Part shown: positions 34,084 to 43,557 of the stretch, in pieces
Numbering within the stretch: position 1 is the first letter of the stretch
Layout: each line of letters starts with the position of its first letter
Assembly: GCF_049532895.1 (NCBI RefSeq)
Contig: NZ_CP064031.1
Coordinates: forward strand, 806,001-870,000
Length of the DNA: 64,000 bases
Source of the DNA: Dyella_B acidisoli
GTDB taxonomy: Bacteria > Pseudomonadota > Gammaproteobacteria > Xanthomonadales > Rhodanobacteraceae
Direction of reading: 5' to 3'
The notes under the pieces: generated by a model
The model's database searches: none
What the model was told of the DNA's origin: nothing
What the model saw: the letters and a program-made list of their open reading frames with translations, nothing else
Program-made: the position numbers and the translations under genes

Positions 34084-34183
34084 AAGAGGGGAGGGGGAAG
34101 TGAGGCTTTGCGCTCCGAATTACGTTGCGGCGATGGCTTGACATCAACAGCAGAGCTGCGAGGCTTGTCGTTCCTCGAATCCA

Positions 34184-35128
34184 ATGACGCTCATGACCAA
34201 GCCTCAACTTCTGATCGACACCGATCCTGGTGTCGACGATGCCCTTGCCATTCTGATGGCGCATGCACACGCCGACGTGCTTGGTCTCAGCATCGCTGCG
34301 GGCAATGTTGGTCTTGCGCATACCACGCGCAATGCGCGCACGCTGGTGGATGTGGTGGGTGCGTCTACACCGGTGTTCGCTGGATGCCCCACGCCACTCG
34401 TTCGCTTGCCGGAGGAAGACGCGGCGTTTGTGCACGGGCATGATGGTCTGGGCGACGTGGGATTTCCCGAACCCAAAACCGAGATAGCAGACGAGCACGC
34501 CGCACTCGCCTTGCTGCGCCTCACGCGTGAACATCCTGGCGAAATAACCTTGGTGGCGTTGGCGCCACTCACGAATCTGGCGTTGGCGGTGCGTTTGGAT
34601 CCTTCGCTGCCCGAGCGCGTAAAGCGCTTGGTAGTGATGGGCGGTGCGGTGACTGGGCACGGCAATACCGGTCGGATACCGGCTGAATTCAATATCGGTT
34701 TCGATCCCGAGGCCGCGCACGTAGTGTTCGAAAGTTTTCCCAACTTCGATCTGGTCGATTGGGAACTCACTCTGCGACATGCCTTCGACGAGGACGAATT
34801 CGATCAGTGGCTGGTTGCCGGCGATCATCGGGCAGAGTTCTTCGGCCGTGTGTTCCAGGTGGCCCGCGAGACCAATCGCAAGCGCGAACGGCGCGGCATC
34901 ATCGCTGCCGATGCGCTGGCGATGGCAGTGGCCATCGATCCCTCTGTGGTCGCGCGTAGCGAGCGCCGCTGGGTGGGCGTGGAGCTGGACGGTCGCCTGA
35001 CCCGCGGCGCTACCGTGGTGGACTGGGGCAAGCGACTTGGTCTGCGAGCCCAGGCCAATGTGGTGCTCGAACTTGACCAGGCGAAATTCGCCGCGATGGT
35101 GCGACGGGCGTTGGGGGCTGAGCAGTAG
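34184..35128 (+). CDS. Nucleoside hydrolase (IU-NH superfamily)
   Basis: 314 residues. Hydrolyses the N-glycosidic bond of ribonucleosides in salvage. The calcium-site motif DTDPGVDDALA (about 12-22), LAPLTNLALA and the ribose-binding AEFNIGFDPEAA are present. In the C-terminal active-site segment, where classical enzymes have HD, the sequence reads AADALAMAVAID: the metal-binding Asp is kept and the His is replaced by Ala. Specificity is therefore uncertain. Start may be at 34184 or at Met 34193 (MTKPQLLIDTD). Confidence 0.9.
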   Translation: MTLMTKPQLLIDTDPGVDDALAILMAHAHADVLGLSIAAGNVGLAHTTRNARTLVDVVGASTPVFAGCPTPLVRLPEEDAAFVHGHDGLGDVGFPEPKTEIADEHAALALLRLTREHPGEITLVALAPLTNLALAVRLDPSLPERVKRLVVMGGAVTGHGNTGRIPAEFNIGFDPEAAHVVFESFPNFDLVDWELTLRHAFDEDEFDQWLVAGDHRAEFFGRVFQVARETNRKRERRGIIAADALAMAVAIDPSVVARSERRWVGVELDGRLTRGATVVDWGKRLGLRAQANVVLELDQAKFAAMVRRALGAEQ

Positions 35129-35191
35129 CTTGACCGGGCCTAAGGAGCGTCGATACAATACCGCTCTTTTCACGCAAGCTTTGAGTCCGTC

Positions 35192-35437
35192 ATGAAGCCC
35201 GATATCCATCCGAATTACCGTCAGGTGGTGTTCCAGGATCTTTCGTCCGACTTCGCGTTTCTGACGCGTTCGACGATTGCCGCCAAGGAAACCATCAAGT
35301 GGGAAGACGGCAACGAGTACCCGCTGATCAAGGTGGATATCTCCAGCCATTCGCACCCGTTCTACACCGGCAAGCAGAAGACGATTGACGCCGGTGGCCG
35401 CGTCGACAAGTTCCGTCGCCGTTACGCGCAGAAGTAA
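35192..35437 (+). CDS. rpmE2: Ribosomal protein bL31, type B (zinc-free)
   Basis: 81 residues: MKPDIHPNYRQVVFQDLSSD and SHPFYTGKQKTIDAGGRVDK are the type B L31 signature. The zinc-binding cysteines of the C+ form are absent. In many bacteria this form is an alternative to zinc L31 expressed under zinc limitation by Zur; in Xanthomonadales it is often the normal copy. No obvious Zur box was recognised upstream. Confidence 0.95.
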   Translation: MKPDIHPNYRQVVFQDLSSDFAFLTRSTIAAKETIKWEDGNEYPLIKVDISSHSHPFYTGKQKTIDAGGRVDKFRRRYAQK

Positions 35438-35477
35438 TTCTCCGCGAACTGCCGACGCCGGCAGGTCCAGTTATTTC

Positions 35478-35513
35478 GCACAAGGCAGGCCTCGCGCCTG
35501 CCTTGTGCTTTTT
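35478..35513 (+). terminator. Terminator of rpmE2
   Basis: A perfect 13-bp stem (gcacaaggcaggc / gcctgccttgtgc) with a 5-base loop, followed by a short T-run. It lies 41 bases after the rpmE2 stop. Confidence 0.85.
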
Positions 35514-35677
35514 CGCGACTGTCAATCGGACCATGCGCCATCGGATCGTTTGTAATGTGATGTGCGATAATGGATGGGATGCATCGCCGCTTCCCCACGT
35601 CGATGCGCGTTTTCCTTCGCCGGCTGGTTGCCGTTTTGCGGTTGCCCCGGTGGCGACCCATTGCGTAGGAGGTTTCC

Positions 35678-36973
35678 GTGTCCGATTCCAAATCCGTCAA
35701 GCTGGTTGATGAGTCCAACGGCCGCAGCAGCGAACTCCCCTTGCTGAGCGGCACGATTGGCCCCGCCTGTATCGACATTGCCCCGCTCTACAAGGACACC
35801 GGGCATTTCACCTACGACCCCGGTTACGGCAGCACCGCCAGTACCAAGAGCGCCATCACCTACATCGACGGTGACGAGGGCGTACTGATGTACCGCGGTT
35901 ACCCGATCGAGCAGCTGGCCGAAAAGTCGACCTTCCTCGAAGTGGCCTATCTGCTGTTGAATGGCGAGCTGCCGAACAAGACCCAGTTTGCTGGCTTTGA
36001 AAACGACATCACGCATCACACGATGATGCACGAGTCGCACAAGAACTTTTTCCAGGGTTTCCACCACGACGCCCATCCGATGGCCATGCTGGCCGCCTCG
36101 GTGGCTTCACTGTCGGCGTTCTATCACGATGATCTGGACGTCGATAATCCGGAAGACCGCAAGCTCGCCGCAATCCGCCTGCTTGCGAAGATGCCGACCA
36201 TCTCCGCTGCCTGCTATCGCTACTCGATCGGCTGGCCGTTCCGCTATCCGCGCAACAACCTCGAATACGTCAATCGCTTCCTGCACATGATGTTCGAGGT
36301 GCCGAGCGAGCCGCTGGAACTTAGCCCGGTTTGCGCCAAGGCGCTGGATCTTCTGTTCATCCTGCACGCCGACCACGAACAGAACGCTTCCACGTCCACG
36401 GTGCGCTTGGTCGGCTCCACCGGTGCGAATCCGTATGCGTCCATCGCTGCCGGCATCACTGCGCTGTGGGGTCCGGCACACGGTGGCGCCAACGAAGCCG
36501 TGCTGAAGATGCTCGAGGAGATCGGCTCGCCCGACAAGGTTGAAACCGCCGTCAAGCGCGCGAAGGACAAGAACGACAACTTCCGCCTGATGGGCTTTGG
36601 CCATCGCGTGTACAAGAACTTCGACCCGCGCGCGAAGATCATCCGCGAGATGTGCCACAAGGTGCTGTCAGAACTCGGCGTCAACGATCCGTTGCTCGAT
36701 GTTGCAATGAAGCTGGAAGAGGCTGCGTTGAAAGACGACTACTTCGTCGAGCGCAAGCTGTATCCGAACGTCGACTTCTACTCCGGCATCATCTACAAGG
36801 CGCTGGGCATCCCGACAGAGATGTTCACCGTGATGTTCGCTATCGCGCGCACCGCCGGCTGGATCGCTCACTGGATCGAGCAGCATGAAACGCCTGGCTC
36901 GCGCATTGGTCGTCCGCGTCAGCTCTATGTGGGTGCGGACAAGCGTGACTACGCGAGCATCGAAAAACGCTGA
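35678..36973 (+). CDS. gltA: Citrate synthase
   Basis: Condenses acetyl-CoA and oxaloacetate in the TCA cycle. 431 residues, the type II length typical of NADH-inhibited hexameric enzymes. Catalytic elements are visible: His in GPAHGGANEAVLKM, His in MGFGHRVYKNFDPRA and Asp in NVDFYSGIIYKALG. The GTG start follows a full AGGAGG ribosome site 6 bases upstream, implying strong translation. A hairpin terminator follows. Confidence 0.97.
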   Translation: MSDSKSVKLVDESNGRSSELPLLSGTIGPACIDIAPLYKDTGHFTYDPGYGSTASTKSAITYIDGDEGVLMYRGYPIEQLAEKSTFLEVAYLLLNGELPNKTQFAGFENDITHHTMMHESHKNFFQGFHHDAHPMAMLAASVASLSAFYHDDLDVDNPEDRKLAAIRLLAKMPTISAACYRYSIGWPFRYPRNNLEYVNRFLHMMFEVPSEPLELSPVCAKALDLLFILHADHEQNASTSTVRLVGSTGANPYASIAAGITALWGPAHGGANEAVLKMLEEIGSPDKVETAVKRAKDKNDNFRLMGFGHRVYKNFDPRAKIIREMCHKVLSELGVNDPLLDVAMKLEEAALKDDYFVERKLYPNVDFYSGIIYKALGIPTEMFTVMFAIARTAGWIAHWIEQHETPGSRIGRPRQLYVGADKRDYASIEKR

Positions 36974-36998
36974 GTCAGCTGTTCGTCGTGAATAAGAA

Positions 36999-37029
36999 AA
37001 CGCCCGGCATGCCCGGGCGTTTTGTTTTT
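36999..37029 (+). terminator. Terminator of gltA
   Basis: A 7-bp GC stem (cgcccgg / ccgggcg) with an A-run before and T-rich tract after, located 26 bases past the gltA stop and before the convergent gene ending at 37051. Likely bidirectional. Confidence 0.9.
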
Positions 37030-37050
37030 GCAAGTTGGCGAAATTGAGAG

Positions 37051-37728
37051 CTATTTGAGAGCTGCAGCCAGCTTACGTTCGAACTCATCCTGCTCTTCGC
37101 TTTCCTCCGCCAGCATGATCTCCACCGACGCCAGCGATGCGCGGCGCATCGGTTTCTCGTCGACGCGATCGAGCGGTGCTTGCCTGAGTGCGTTGTGCGG
37201 AAGCACGGTGATGTCGAACGGAAGCTTGTCGGCGGCGAACAGCAGTACTGGATACTCGACTTGTTCGTCGCGAGTAATACGCAAGCGGCGGGTCTGTGTT
37301 TCGAACGGCACGCCGTGTTCACGCAGGTAGATGCCGACCGCTTCTGGATCGTCACTGAAGACGTGCAGGCACACTGCCGAATGTGCATCGGCTGTGCCTT
37401 CCAGGACCGCGCCAACCAGGCGCGGCTCAAAGCGCTCCAGGAAGCGCATGGCTTCGACGGCTGCTTCGCGTCTTTCGCGCAGTAATTGCGGTTGGCTGTC
37501 GGCTTGGAACAGGCGTTGGTGTTCGCGCAGCGCCTGTTCGATTTCGTGGTTACGGGGAAGCGCCTGCTCGTCCAGTACACCCAGTCGTTCGGCGGCTTTG
37601 CGCTTGGCGCGGTGGAAGTCGCGGATGCCGTGTTCACTCATCAGGCGCGCCGCCTCCTGGGCGACGCGTAACCGGGTGCGTTGCACTCGATCCTGCGCGT
37701 GGATGCGATGGTGTTCGCCTCGTGCCAT
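37051..37728 (-). CDS. Conserved hypothetical protein (225 aa)
   Basis: I do not recognise a named family with certainty. The N-terminal third is charged and helical (VQRTRLRVAQEAARLMSEHG, then FHRAKRKAAERLG), recalling a helix-turn-helix-like module seen in Xanthomonadales and Pseudomonas hypothetical proteins. The central part (EAAVEAMRFLERFEPRLVGA; HSAVCLHVFSDDPEAVGIYL) looks like a nucleotidyltransferase-type alpha/beta fold, and the C-terminus is acidic. It ends facing gltA and lies 45 bases beyond the PBP1A gene start-to-stop unit, on the same strand. No function is claimed. Confidence 0.75.
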   Translation of the reverse strand: MARGEHHRIHAQDRVQRTRLRVAQEAARLMSEHGIRDFHRAKRKAAERLGVLDEQALPRNHEIEQALREHQRLFQADSQPQLLRERREAAVEAMRFLERFEPRLVGAVLEGTADAHSAVCLHVFSDDPEAVGIYLREHGVPFETQTRRLRITRDEQVEYPVLLFAADKLPFDITVLPHNALRQAPLDRVDEKPMRRASLASVEIMLAEESEEQDEFERKLAAALK

Positions 37729-37773
37729 GTTGCTGCCCTCGGTGACATCGTCCGTCGCAAGACTACCGGAAAA

Positions 37774-40302
37774 TCAGAAGATATCGTTAGTCTGCTCTTG
37801 ATCCTGGTTTTGTTGCTGTTGTGCCTGGTTGTGCAGGCGATCGATGTCTTCCACCTTGAAAATTTCCTGCATGGCATTGGGATCACCTTGGGATGTTGGC
37901 CAGCCGCTTTCGCGGTTGATCAGCGTAGTGGTGATGCCTGGCGGCATCGGCAGGCTCTTTCCCGGTGCGCCCTTCAGCACGTCGCCCACGTAGTCGATCC
38001 AGATCGGCAACGCCGCCTTGGCACCGAATTCGCCTTTGCCCAACGACGTGAAATCGTCGAAGCCTACCCACACGGCCGTCGATAGATCGCCGTTGAAGCC
38101 GACGAACCACGCATCGCGATGATCGTTGGTGGAGCCGGTTTTGCCGGCCAGGTCGTCACGGTTGAGTGCCTTGGCTGCGTAGCCGGTACCCATGGGCGAC
38201 TGGATCACGTCTTTCATCAGCGATGTGACGAGATAGTCGTTGCGGATGTCGATCACATGAGGTGCCAGTACCGGCGGAGCCTTGCCGCTGTTGTGCACGT
38301 CGGCCGGCAGGGCCGTTTCGCCGGCCATCGCTACGCTGCTCGCCGGGGCGGGCGCGTTGGGCGAGCTGGGCGACACGCCGTTGGTGAGCATGTTCGCCGG
38401 AGGCGGTGCAGGCGGGCTGTTCTGCAGCAGGCGTTCCGAACAATCCGCACAGGCGCGCGCCGGATTGGCGACATACACCGGCTTGCCATCGCGATCGTCG
38501 ATTTCGTTGATGAAAAAGGGTGTGATCAGATAGCCGCCATTGGCGAACACGGCAAAACCGCGCGCCATGCTGAGTGGCGACACGGAGGCGGTGCCTAGCG
38601 CCATCGACAGATTGTTCGGCAGTGCATCGGGTGGGAAGCCGAAGCGCGTGACGTAATCGCGCGTGTAACGCACGCCAATCGAATCGAGCAGGCGCACCGA
38701 GACGAGGTTCTTTGATTCGATCAGCGCTTCGCGCAAGCGGATCGGGCCGGAGAACTTGTTGTCATCGTTGCTTGGCGTCCACAGTCCGTTCGGCTGCGAG
38801 GGGTCGGGCAGGGCGATGGGCGAATCGTTGATGATCGAGGCCGGCGTGTAGCCGCGCTCGAACGCTGCCGAATAAATAAACGGCTTGAAACTGGAGCCCG
38901 GCTGCCGCGCGGCCATTACCGCGCGGTTGAATTTACTGCGCTGAAAGTTGAAACCACCGACCAGCGATTGGATGGCGCCGTTCTCCGGGTCCAGCGACAC
39001 CAGCGCGGCTTGCGCCTTCGGAATCTGCGTGAGCTGCCAGTCACCCTTGTCATCATGGATGACGCGGATGATATCGCCGGGCTTAAGCACCGCGTCGACC
39101 TTGGTGGGAGCAGCACCCACGCGGGTTTCATTGATGTATGGGTGGGCCCAGTCCATGGCCTTGAGATCGAGCCTGATCACCTGCTTGTTCTGCAGGAATA
39201 CCGAAGCCTCGCTGGCGGACGATGCGATCACCAGGCCGGGCGTCAGGCCGGCCACATCCATATAGCTGGAGAGCAGGTTGCTGTAATCGGTGTCGCCCGC
39301 CCCCGAGGGCAGTTCCTCATGGGCCTCGGGGCCACGCCAGCCGTGGCGGTGGTCATAGATCGCAAGGCCGTCACGTACCGCTGCAACTGCCGCCTGCTGT
39401 CGGGTACTGACCAAGGTGGTCTTAACGACGTAGCCCTCGGTCAGCGCGTCATTGCCTAGGCGTTCCAAGGCCTGCAGTCGTGCCATTTCAGCCAAATAGG
39501 GTGCATCCACCTGGACCGGCTGCTCATGCGGGCTGGCGTCGTCGGGTGCGTTGATGGCCTGTTCGTACTGCGCCTGATTGATGTATCGGTGTTCCAGCAT
39601 CTGGCCCAGGACCCAGTTGCGGCGGGCGATCAGGCGCTGGGTATTGGTTAGCGGGTTCACCGCCGAAGGGAGCTGGAAGGTAGAGGCGATGGCCGCGCAC
39701 TGTGATGCGGTGAGCTGGTCCAGCCGCTTGCCGTAGTAGTACTCGGCCGCCGCCGCGACGCCGTAGGAGCGGTGTCCCAGGAACATCTTATTAATGTAGA
39801 GCTCCAGGATCTGGTCCTTGCTGAGGGTGCTCTCCATGCGCAAGGCAATGAACATTTCGATCAGCTTGCGGGAATAGAGCTTTTCCGGGCTCAGGAAGAA
39901 ATTGCGTGCCACCTGCTGGGTGATGGTGGATCCGCCCTGGGTCTTGTTGCCGCCGGAGGCCACAACGTGCAGGCCGGCGCGCATGACGCCGCGCCAGTCA
40001 ACGCCGGGATGTTTATAGAAATCAGCATCTTCCGCTGACAGTACCGCATGCTTGAGCAGATCAGGCACCTGCTCGATGGGAACCGGAATGCGCCGCGTTT
40101 CCCCGAAGGTGGCGATCAACTTGCCGTCCGAGGTCAACACTCGGAGCGGAACTTGCATGTGGTAATCCTTGAGGACATCCACCGATGGAATACGCGGGGA
40201 GACCAGCCAATAAGCTACCCCGATGGCTGCCGTGACTAGCAGGAGACCGCTAAAGCCCAGGATGAGCAGCCAGCGCAAAAGGGCTTTCAGAATTCTCGTC
40301 AT
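37774..40302 (-). CDS. mrcA: Penicillin-binding protein 1A (bifunctional glycosyltransferase/transpeptidase)
   Basis: 842 residues. One N-terminal membrane anchor (about 8-34), then the GT51 glycosyltransferase with catalytic Glu91 in EDADFYKHPGVDWRG and GGSTITQQVARNFFL. An OB-like insertion precedes the transpeptidase, which shows SSFK (about residue 470, catalytic Ser), SKN and KTGST (about 730). The length and OB domain indicate the PBP1A class. It is divergent from pilM, the usual arrangement in gammaproteobacteria. Confidence 0.96.
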   Translation of the reverse strand: MTRILKALLRWLLILGFSGLLLVTAAIGVAYWLVSPRIPSVDVLKDYHMQVPLRVLTSDGKLIATFGETRRIPVPIEQVPDLLKHAVLSAEDADFYKHPGVDWRGVMRAGLHVVASGGNKTQGGSTITQQVARNFFLSPEKLYSRKLIEMFIALRMESTLSKDQILELYINKMFLGHRSYGVAAAAEYYYGKRLDQLTASQCAAIASTFQLPSAVNPLTNTQRLIARRNWVLGQMLEHRYINQAQYEQAINAPDDASPHEQPVQVDAPYLAEMARLQALERLGNDALTEGYVVKTTLVSTRQQAAVAAVRDGLAIYDHRHGWRGPEAHEELPSGAGDTDYSNLLSSYMDVAGLTPGLVIASSASEASVFLQNKQVIRLDLKAMDWAHPYINETRVGAAPTKVDAVLKPGDIIRVIHDDKGDWQLTQIPKAQAALVSLDPENGAIQSLVGGFNFQRSKFNRAVMAARQPGSSFKPFIYSAAFERGYTPASIINDSPIALPDPSQPNGLWTPSNDDNKFSGPIRLREALIESKNLVSVRLLDSIGVRYTRDYVTRFGFPPDALPNNLSMALGTASVSPLSMARGFAVFANGGYLITPFFINEIDDRDGKPVYVANPARACADCSERLLQNSPPAPPPANMLTNGVSPSSPNAPAPASSVAMAGETALPADVHNSGKAPPVLAPHVIDIRNDYLVTSLMKDVIQSPMGTGYAAKALNRDDLAGKTGSTNDHRDAWFVGFNGDLSTAVWVGFDDFTSLGKGEFGAKAALPIWIDYVGDVLKGAPGKSLPMPPGITTTLINRESGWPTSQGDPNAMQEIFKVEDIDRLHNQAQQQQNQDQEQTNDIF

Positions 40303-40556
40303 GTCGTTGTTGTAGCGAGACTTGAGTCAAAACAGACCAAAGTATAGATGTTGCAGTATGTGGGGCATCAGCAACGGGTTAGCAAAACCTTAATCGCGGC
40401 ATCCAGGGCGGGTTGGTCCAAATGTGCAGGCCATCACGCCAAAAGTCTCGAAGAAGATCGCGTAGGCCGTTGCTATTGCATTAATTTTTGGATCTAATGG
40501 CCCGGCAATCCTGCCAGTATCTGGCGGAAGCGCCAGGGGTCAAGGGGGAAGTCATC

Positions 40557-41615
40557 GTGGGGCTCTTTACACCCAAGAAGCCGCCGCTGGTCGGTGTCGA
40601 CATTAGTTCGACCGCCGTCAAGCTGCTGCAGCTCAGCCAAGCAGGGGGTCGCTATCGCGTGGAGCATTACGCGATCGAGCCGCTGCCCCCGAATGCGGTC
40701 GTGGAAAAGAACATCGTCGAGGTCGAGGCGGTGGGCGAAGCGGTACGCCGCGCGCTCGCACGCTCCGGCGCAAAGGTCAAGCACGCCGCTGCAGCGGTGG
40801 CTGGCTCGGCGGTGATCACACGCATCGTACCGATGCCGGCCGAATTGTCAGATGAAGACCTGGAAGGTCAAATTCAGGTCGAAGCGAACCAATACATCCC
40901 GTACCCGATCGAGGAAGTAAGCCTCGATTTCGAGGTGCTCGGGCCGGTGCGCGACAACCCCGAAATGAACAACGTGCTGCTGGCCGCTTCGCGTACGGAA
41001 AACGTCGACATGCGTGTGGCCGCGTTAGACCTCGGCGGTCTCACTGCGGCAGTCGTCGACGTAGAAGCGTTCGCGATGGAAAACGCCTTCGCACTGATCG
41101 CCGACCAATTGAATGTTGGGCGCGACGCGTTGGTGGCGGTGATCGACATCGGCGCGACCATGACCACGCTTTCGGTGCTCAAGAATCAGCGCACGATCTA
41201 CTCGCGTGAGCAGGTGTTCGGCGGCAAGCAGCTTACCGACGAGATCATGCGTCGCTACGGCCTTTCCTATGAGGAAGCCGGACGCGCCAAGCGCAAGGGC
41301 GGTCTGCCGGAATCCTACGAAACCGAAGCGCTGCAGCCGTTCAAGGAGTCGCTGGTACAGCAGATCAGCCGCCTGCTGCAGTTCTTCTACGCCGGCAGTG
41401 AGTTCAGCAAGGTCGATCAGGTGGTGCTGGCCGGTGGCTGCGCTTCGATCGAAGGCATCAGTTCGATGCTTGAGGAGCAGCTGGGCCTGCCTTGCGTGGT
41501 GGCCAATCCGCTGGCGCGCATGTCGCTATCCAATCGCGTGCAGGCACAGTCGCTGACGCAAGATGCCCCTGCGCTGATGATCGCGGTCGGACTCGCCATG
41601 AGGAGTTTCGACTGA
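40557..41615 (+). CDS. pilM: Type IV pilus assembly protein PilM
   Basis: Cytoplasmic actin-like ATP-binding protein that docks PilN to the inner membrane. 352 residues with the FtsA-like fold: GVDISSTAVKLLQLS, VAVIDIGATMTTLSVL (phosphate loop) and VVLAGGCASIEGIS. The GTG start (VGLFTPKKPPLVGVD) was chosen because GGGGGAAG lies just upstream and pilM proteins begin near this motif. Stop and pilN start overlap by one base. Confidence 0.96.
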   Translation: MGLFTPKKPPLVGVDISSTAVKLLQLSQAGGRYRVEHYAIEPLPPNAVVEKNIVEVEAVGEAVRRALARSGAKVKHAAAAVAGSAVITRIVPMPAELSDEDLEGQIQVEANQYIPYPIEEVSLDFEVLGPVRDNPEMNNVLLAASRTENVDMRVAALDLGGLTAAVVDVEAFAMENAFALIADQLNVGRDALVAVIDIGATMTTLSVLKNQRTIYSREQVFGGKQLTDEIMRRYGLSYEEAGRAKRKGGLPESYETEALQPFKESLVQQISRLLQFFYAGSEFSKVDQVVLAGGCASIEGISSMLEEQLGLPCVVANPLARMSLSNRVQAQSLTQDAPALMIAVGLAMRSFD

Positions 41616-42346
41616 TGGCACGCATAAACCTACTTCCGTGGCGTGCCGAACGCCGCAAGATCCGCCAGCGCGAATTCTTCATGCAGCTTGGCGCTGCAGC
41701 GCTGGCAGCTGTCGGCGTGATGTTCCTGTGGTGGTTCTGGATGGATATGCGCATCGACAACCAGAATGACCGCAATGCCTACCTGCAGGATCAGATCAAG
41801 CAGGTGGATGCGCGCCTGGCCAAGATCCAGGATCTGGAAAAAGTGCGCGCGCAGTTGCTGGCACGCAAGCAGATCATCGAGCAGTTGCAGGCGAATCGTT
41901 CGCAGATGGTGCATCTGTTCGACGAACTGGTGAAGACCATTCCTGGCAGCGCACGTCTGACCTCGATTAAGCAAAACGGCGACCAGATGGTGTTGGGCGG
42001 TGTGTCGCAATCCAACGCCAGCGTCGCCGAGTACATGCGTAACATCGAAACCTCGCCGTGGATGGGGCAGTCCGACCTCAGCAAGACCGAGAACAGCCAC
42101 GACGCCTCGCGTATGCCTTACAGCTTCGGCCTGACCGTGGCGCTTTCCAAGCCGAAGGATGACAGCGCCGCCGGACAGGGGGCTTCCGCACCTGCTTCGT
42201 CGAGCACGAGTGCCGCCGCTCCTGCAGCCGTACCGGCGCCGCAAGCACCAGCGCGGCAGGTCACACCTGCCGCAACGACACCCCCTGCAACGGCACATGC
42301 ACCGGTCAATCCGGGCATGGCACCAGCCAAGGGAGGGGCGCACTGA
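41615..42346 (+). CDS. pilN: Type IV pilus assembly protein PilN
   Basis: Inner-membrane alignment protein. 243 residues: the N-terminal MARINLLPWRAERRK motif that binds PilM, a membrane helix (about 24-46), a coiled coil and a ferredoxin-like periplasmic domain, then an unusual Ala/Pro-rich tail of about 60 residues (from about 185). Most PilN proteins end near 200 residues, so the tail is an addition. It overlaps pilO by one base. Confidence 0.95.
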   Translation: MARINLLPWRAERRKIRQREFFMQLGAAALAAVGVMFLWWFWMDMRIDNQNDRNAYLQDQIKQVDARLAKIQDLEKVRAQLLARKQIIEQLQANRSQMVHLFDELVKTIPGSARLTSIKQNGDQMVLGGVSQSNASVAEYMRNIETSPWMGQSDLSKTENSHDASRMPYSFGLTVALSKPKDDSAAGQGASAPASSSTSAAAPAAVPAPQAPARQVTPAATTPPATAHAPVNPGMAPAKGGAH

Positions 42347-43008
42347 TGAAACTCTTTGACGATCTGCGCAGTCTCGACCGCAACAACATCGGCGGCTGGC
42401 CGAAATCGGTCAAGACGTTCTTCACGGTGATCCTGTTCGCGGTGATCATGGTGGTCGGCTGGTACGTGGTGGTCAATGACCAGCAGGACCAGTTGCAAAC
42501 GTTGGCCAACAAGGAAGAACAGCTTAAGAAAGAGTTCTCCGAGAAACAGGCCAAGTCGGTCAATCTCGAAGCGCTGCAACAGCAGCTGGATGAGATGAAA
42601 GATATGCTGCGCCAGCTGCTGCGTCAGCTGCCCAGCAGGACCGAAATGCCGGAATTGCTGGTGGATGTATCGCAAACGGCGCTGTCGGCTGGCCTGCAGC
42701 AGGAATTGTTCCAGCCGGGTACCGAAATCCCGAAGGACTTCTACGCGGAGAAGCCGATCCAGTTGAAGATGGTCGGCACGTATCACCAGTTCGGCGCTTT
42801 CATCAGCGGTGTGGCTTCGTTGCCGCGGGTGGTGATCCTGACCATGCATGACGTGTCGCTGACCCCGCTCAATGCACCGGCTAAAGGCGCCGAGCCGGCT
42901 TCCAACCAATTGCTGGTGCTGCAGGGTACGGTGAAGACCTATCGCTACCTCGAGGATTCCGAGACCAGCGATGCGGGCAAGACGAAGAAGCCCGGAGGCC
43001 GGAAATGA
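42346..43008 (+). CDS. pilO: Type IV pilus assembly protein PilO
   Basis: 220 residues: a short cytoplasmic segment, a membrane helix (VKTFFTVILFAVIMVVGWYV), a coiled coil (about 50-90) and a periplasmic domain with QPGTEIPKDFYAEKPIQLKM. It forms heterodimers with PilN and binds PilP. Overlaps pilP by 4 bases. Confidence 0.95.
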   Translation: MKLFDDLRSLDRNNIGGWPKSVKTFFTVILFAVIMVVGWYVVVNDQQDQLQTLANKEEQLKKEFSEKQAKSVNLEALQQQLDEMKDMLRQLLRQLPSRTEMPELLVDVSQTALSAGLQQELFQPGTEIPKDFYAEKPIQLKMVGTYHQFGAFISGVASLPRVVILTMHDVSLTPLNAPAKGAEPASNQLLVLQGTVKTYRYLEDSETSDAGKTKKPGGRK

Positions 43009-43538
43009 GAGTCACGACTGTCATGAAGCCGGCCCGGCTGATGAAACTGACACTGGTGATTGCCACCGCGCTCGTACTCGGTGGTTGTACCCGCGGCATG
43101 TCTGACCTGCGCGATTGGGTCGCACAAGAGAAGGCCAAGCGCGGCGCGCCGATCCCGGCATTGCCCGTGATCAAGACCTTCGAGACTTTCAATTACAGCG
43201 ATCAGGACAAGCGCGACCCGTTCAGCCCAAGCCAGGACGAATTGAGTCAGGGCAGCGGTCCGCGGCCGGATGAAGGTCGTCCGAGACAACCGCTCGAAGC
43301 CTACTCGCTGGATAGCTTGAAGATGGTTGGCACGATCGGTGCTGCTGCGACGATGGAAGCACTCATCAAAGATCCTGGCGGAGTGATTCATCGCGTGCAC
43401 ACCAACGAATACATGGGCGAAAACTACGGACGCGTCACCGCAATCACCGGTGATCACATCGACCTGGTCGAATTGGTTTCCAACGGCAATGGCGGCTGGA
43501 TGGAACGTCCGGCCAGCATCGCGCTTGAGGCGAAATAG
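43005..43538 (+). CDS. pilP: Type IV pilus lipoprotein PilP
   Basis: 177 residues with a lipoprotein signal (lipobox LGGC) and the PilP periplasmic domain: KRDPFSPS, LEAYSLDSLKMVGTIG and VHRVHTNEYMGENYGRVTAI. It links the inner-membrane PilNO pair with the PilQ secretin. Start could also be the Met at 43023. Confidence 0.95.
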   Translation: MRVTTVMKPARLMKLTLVIATALVLGGCTRGMSDLRDWVAQEKAKRGAPIPALPVIKTFETFNYSDQDKRDPFSPSQDELSQGSGPRPDEGRPRQPLEAYSLDSLKMVGTIGAAATMEALIKDPGGVIHRVHTNEYMGENYGRVTAITGDHIDLVELVSNGNGGWMERPASIALEAK

Positions 43539-43557
43539 GAATACAGGGGCTGATGCA

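Noticed and set aside
33692..35356. 554-codon minus-strand frame across recG end and the nucleoside hydrolase
   Set aside because: It crosses two genes with unmistakable family motifs on the plus strand and shows no domain of its own.
40440..40556. Possible sigma-54 (-24/-12) promoter upstream of pilM
   Set aside because: A GG...GC pair is visible near 40499-40515, but the spacing is 12 rather than the required 10 bases.
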